Assembly (NCBI GenBank): GCA_016758965.1
Contig: JAEPRB010000051.1
Coordinates: 62,001 to 126,000 of the forward strand
DNA from: Circinella minor
Taxonomy: Eukaryota > Mucoromycota > Mucoromycetes > Mucorales > Lichtheimiaceae
Reading direction: 5' to 3'
Length of the DNA: 64,000 bases
The notes under the pieces are model-generated. The model was not told the DNA's origin. It was given only the letters and a program-made list of their open reading frames with translations, and ran no database searches. Of the stretch, positions 60,665 through 64,000 are shown in pieces (within the stretch, counting starts at the first letter, position 1; the number at the start of each line of letters is the position of its first letter). The translations under genes were made by a program, and so were the position numbers.

Positions 60665-62342
60665 ATGTCACCAGCAGTATCACCACCCCATCTTCGTGAA
60701 GGTGTTGGTGGTATAGAAGATGCCTTACCATTATCACCCGTCATTTTGGATCCAGTATTTAATGATGGTCATAGTGGTAGTATTATGTCAGATCAATTAC
60801 CACCTCCCCCTCCCCCTCCCCCTCCTATACAACTTAACAACACAGGCAATAGCTACACACGAACATCCACACTATTGCGAGAGCGAGCGCTTCGTCATCC
60901 ACCTCGTATTCCAAGATTAAGGCGCTTAAATCACCCAAATTCTTCCGGAAATCCAGCATTTTTTTCTTCTTTCGGAGAGCAACAACAACAACAACAACAG
61001 CAGCAGCAGCAGCAGCAGCAAGATTATTTTGTCGATATGAATCGTTATAATCGATACATTCAACGATATAATCATAGCAGTATAAATAACAATCATAATC
61101 ATAATTGCATACCAGGAGAAAAAGCCGTTGATTTAAATGAAGTATGTGGCATCCCACTGCAATCACAATCAAAACGTAGTAAAATTGATGGCAACAGCTA
61201 TATGGAACTAGAATTTGAAGTTTCTGTAGATGATGGTGGTCAGTATAGGTAAGAGATGATCCTTCGAAAGAAACAAACCCCCAGAAAGTTGATGCATGAA
61301 AAGTGTCAATATTCAAGCGCCGCTTTTTATATAATTTGATAGTGCTTCTTATGGTGTTGAAAATATTTTACGCAACGATTGTTCTGTATATTGGTAAAAA
61401 AAACAAGCTGTGTTGTTAATGTTGCTATATTTATGCATATACTAAATTATTTTATAACAAAAAATAATAATACATAGCTCTGGTAGAAGTGGAGCAGTCA
61501 ATATATTACTACGCTACAATGGCTTCTCTCAAAGCGGCATAGTAACTGATAAGAGTTGTGTAGTTACTCATATTGTTATCAAATCACCTCAATACGGGTA
61601 AAAAAAAAACCAACTAACTTGGATAAACGTTCTATTTATTATGCTGTTTTTTTACTAATTAAATCATTGTAATCTTTCTTTGATAATAACTAGATTTACA
61701 GCACCATGTATGTAAACTTATACGGATTTGGTTCTTGGCTTCTTATACCGTACTAAAAAGATCACTTAATATATTTATTCGCAATAACATTTATTTTTAT
61801 TTAGGTAAAGACGGTGTTATTTTTATGTCTCGTCATCCTATTGATGTAGATCGTATGTATAAAAATGTTTCTTTAAAACTTTTTTTTTTTTTGCTTATAC
61901 TAGTGTACGCATGTTGTATGTTGTCTACCAGAGAATTAATATGAACGGAGCTGCTGTATACTTAGGTTCACGAATATTTGATCAATTTACAAAAGAAGAC
62001 TTTGAATATTATATGTCGCATAAAGCTCAATATAATAATCCAGAGGATGATGGTGCAGATCCTATTGCATGGTTTACACTTTCTAAAGAAAAACAAATGG
62101 TCATTCCTATTGAAGATAGGTAAGAAAGTAGAAAAATGACTTTTTTGTTCGGAGTAACATTATTTACACATGATGGAAACTAAAAACTCTTTTTTTTTCT
62201 GACGATTTAATATAGATCTGCAAAATATATACTTGTCAAATTACTTCGGTCCGAATTTGAAGCAGATAATATCGATCTTCAATATCTTGGATTTGTTGGT
62301 TATTCTGGTCCTCGTTGTTTTGCACGTGGCCGATTATGTTAA
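60665..62342 (+). CDS. Conserved protein with polyP and polyQ N-terminus and unknown C-terminal domain
   Basis: Exons 60665-61248, 61343-61393, 61478-61597, 61694-61707 (14 nt), 61805-61852, 61966-62119 and 62216-62342 give 365 aa in frame. The first exon is low complexity: a nine-Pro run, an Arg-rich patch, about 13 Gln, and Asn/His-rich stretches. From about residue 190 the sequence becomes compact and conserved-looking (VENILRNDCSVYC, THIVIKSPQYGFTAPCKDG, RHPIDVDR, FDQFTKEDFEYY, AKYILVKLLRSE and IDLQYLGFVGYSGPR). The strand pattern suggests a beta-sandwich of galactose-binding-like type, but I cannot name the family. The splice at 61852/61966 was chosen over nearer acceptors because it alone keeps frame with the canonical GTATGT donor. 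Function unknown. Confidence 0.78.
60980..61020 (+). repeat. CAA/CAG repeat encoding polyglutamine
   Basis: About 13 consecutive Gln codons, CAA-rich then CAG-rich, in the first exon of the gene at 60665. Length variation between strains would be expected. Confidence 0.85.
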
Positions 62343-63347
62343 AAAATTGTTAACTTTTTTTTTTTAATAAATAAGATAATAAATGTAAGAAAATATATAA
62401 TAACAAAAAAAGCACCATCGTGATTTCAATGTTTTTGTTTTATCTCACGTTCCTCTTTCTTCCCAGCGGGAAAGAAAGAGAGGGAAAAGCTAATTGCCAT
62501 AAATGTAATAGCTCTCGGTGCACATAATGGGACCTCGGACCACAAAAAAAAGTCGATATTTTAAATGTTCATTTATATAATACTAGCTTTAAACATGATT
62601 TAGCTGTTGAGCGATATAACAATATCCTCTAAACACAGAGTCATGAGAACTTGCGAAAATATTAATTCGCCGAGTGAACCCTCTGTGACGAGATAAAACA
62701 AGAAGCAATAAAGGGCTTTGAGTTCAGAGAAAAAAAATAATCTCATTACTTTTTTTTACGTTTCTTCCATTTATAGACTACAACTACACGCATGTAATAA
62801 GAAGTATATACATATCAACAGTCTATTAATTTCTACACGATTATGGTTAAGATAGGAGAAGTAAATTAAATTATGGGTTGAATATTGAGAATAGTAGCTA
62901 CGCTGCAAGTCGGTAATGGTAACAACCAAAGAAGTTAATGAAAAAAGAAAATCTAAGGCCCAGCTTTCTTCTCTTCTTTTTCATTCTTCCAATTACATGA
63001 AATATTCCCAAGTATTACGCATCAGAATTGCATGACGTATCCATATTCTATGAGAAATAAAGGTAAGGGGCATATGGAAAAAGTGGCATAAAAACTGTTC
63101 CAAAAATGAAATATGCCGACTTGTTATGCCAATTGTTTTTCCGAGGGTAAAGAGAGCCTTTTGTATTTTTGTTTTCTCAAGCGCTCCGCTTTGTGTAACC
63201 TCTCGCCGCATCTCGATCAAGGGAAAAAAGCCTTCAGAACTTCTTATATAAAGAAAGTTGTGGTTTTTTCATTTTTTTTTAATATTATATATAACTTTTT
63301 TATTACTAATACTTTTTATATTCGTTACACTATATCAATTTCTTTGA
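62343..63347. other. Intergenic region upstream of trehalase
   Basis: AATAAA at 62366 is a likely poly(A) signal of the preceding gene. The rest is AT-rich with short pyrimidine tracts (62445-62463). No coding evidence; the right part should be the trehalase promoter. Confidence 0.6.
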
Positions 63348-64000
63348 ATGTTAAAGCTAAACAAGAGTAGTAATAGCGTTCTATTACTGATACTAACAAC
63401 ACTGTTTTGTTTCAGTGTTAATGGCCTAGTAACCTATCCGAGACAATGCGATTCACCCATTTATTGTGAAAGCCCTCTATTGAAGACTATACAACTTGCC
63501 TCTCTTTATCCTGATTCCAAAACATTTGTTGACAAGGTATAATGTCTTTTGTAAACATTATTACTAGCATGTATTATAACATTATAAAGGAACAAACAGA
63601 AAAAACTAACAAGCTGTTTATTGCATTATCGTAATAACAGCCAACATCAAAACCTGTAGATGAAGTACTAGTAGCATTTGAAGCCTTGGGAGACAAACCG
63701 TCCAATGATGCCATAAAGAATTTTGTCAATGAGAACTTCTTGGAAGAAGGAGTTGAACTCAAACCCGTTAGCTACAGTATCAGTGACGACATCCCTTTGC
63801 TGAAAAAAATTGAAGATCCCCAATATCGTGGTTGGGCTACTCAAGTTAATCAATATTGGGTGAATTTAACATTTGAGTTCGATACATCGTTCCTTTGTGA
63901 AGGTTGTGCTACTTCTACACTTCCAGTCAAAAGACCATTTGTTGTTCCTGGCGGAAGATTCAGGGAATTCTATTATTGGTAAGTTATATTGTTATATTAT
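63348..64000 (+). CDS. Secreted trehalase, glycoside hydrolase family 37 (3' truncated by window)
   Basis: Hydrolyses trehalose to two glucose units. Exons 63348-63536 and 63641-63978 are present, and an intron begins at 63979. The first 27 or so residues form a signal peptide (Leu-rich core VLLLILTTLFCFSVNG). Mature sequence begins around LVTYPRQCDSPIYC, with paired Cys. The second exon carries the GH37 N-terminal region and ends inside the family signature PGGRFREFYYW. The intron interrupts the Trp codon just before the expected Asp-Ser-Tyr. The signal peptide and lack of an EF-hand-type regulatory N-terminus suggest a secreted or cell-wall enzyme rather than cytosolic neutral trehalase. 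The remainder, with the catalytic residues, lies beyond the window. Confidence 0.92.

Noticed and set aside
61853..61965. Coding continuation after the RHPIDVDR exon and an acceptor at CTACCAG (61929)
   Set aside because: With the canonical GTATGT donor after 61852, that acceptor leads directly to a stop; only the acceptor at 61965 keeps frame and gives a sensible domain.
1..64000. tRNA, rRNA or CRISPR array
   Set aside because: No tRNA B-box-like sequence with a cloverleaf, no rRNA-like stretch and no regularly spaced repeats were found on reading; a covariance scan would be needed to exclude diverged RNAs.

Overview
This is nuclear DNA from a filamentous fungus, most likely an early-diverging Mucoromycota species (Mucorales or a relative). 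The evidence is very AT-rich intergenic DNA, genes split by many 55-110 nt GT-AG introns (mostly GTAAGT/GTATGT-like donors and TAG acceptors), pyrimidine-rich 5' leaders, and the gene families present. The species cannot be fixed from sequence alone. All exon models were built by hand from reading frame, splice motifs and paralogue or family similarity.

Layout. 1-6336 (+): 3' part of a giant hybrid histidine kinase (HHK). 9611-19441 (+): a complete tandem paralogue with pseudokinase, AAA-type ATPase, helical repeat, GAF, HisKA, HATPase and receiver parts (24 exons, 2522 aa). Between them, at 7423-7878, lies a transposon-like element with inverted ends and a 9-bp target duplication. 19913-22793 (-): a homologue of Integrator subunit 2, convergent with the HHK and divergent from 22965-25332 (+), a TPR/F-box/LRR protein of Dia2/Pof3 architecture. 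28967-30646 (+): an arrestin-fold adaptor. 30647-39039 is gene-poor; it holds one doubtful Mucorales-type hypothetical gene, a GC-rich structured island and several odd repeats. 39040-44644 (+): a SCAP (SREBP cleavage-activating protein) homologue. 47076-49679 and 50969-53498 (+): two tandem Trk-type potassium transporters. 53843-57065 (+): an NBR1-like selective autophagy receptor. 59032-60217 (+): chorismate mutase. 60665-62342 (+): a polyQ/polyP protein with a conserved C-terminal domain of unknown function. 63348-end (+): 5' part of a secreted GH37 trehalase.

The genes do not form one pathway. They cover stress sensing (HHKs), sterol/ER signalling (SCAP), potassium uptake (Trk), ubiquitin and autophagy (F-box, arrestin, NBR1), aromatic amino acid synthesis and trehalose use. 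Two features define the window: two independent tandem duplications (HHK and Trk), and an Integrator subunit in a fungus, about half the length of its animal counterpart. No tRNA, rRNA or CRISPR array was found.
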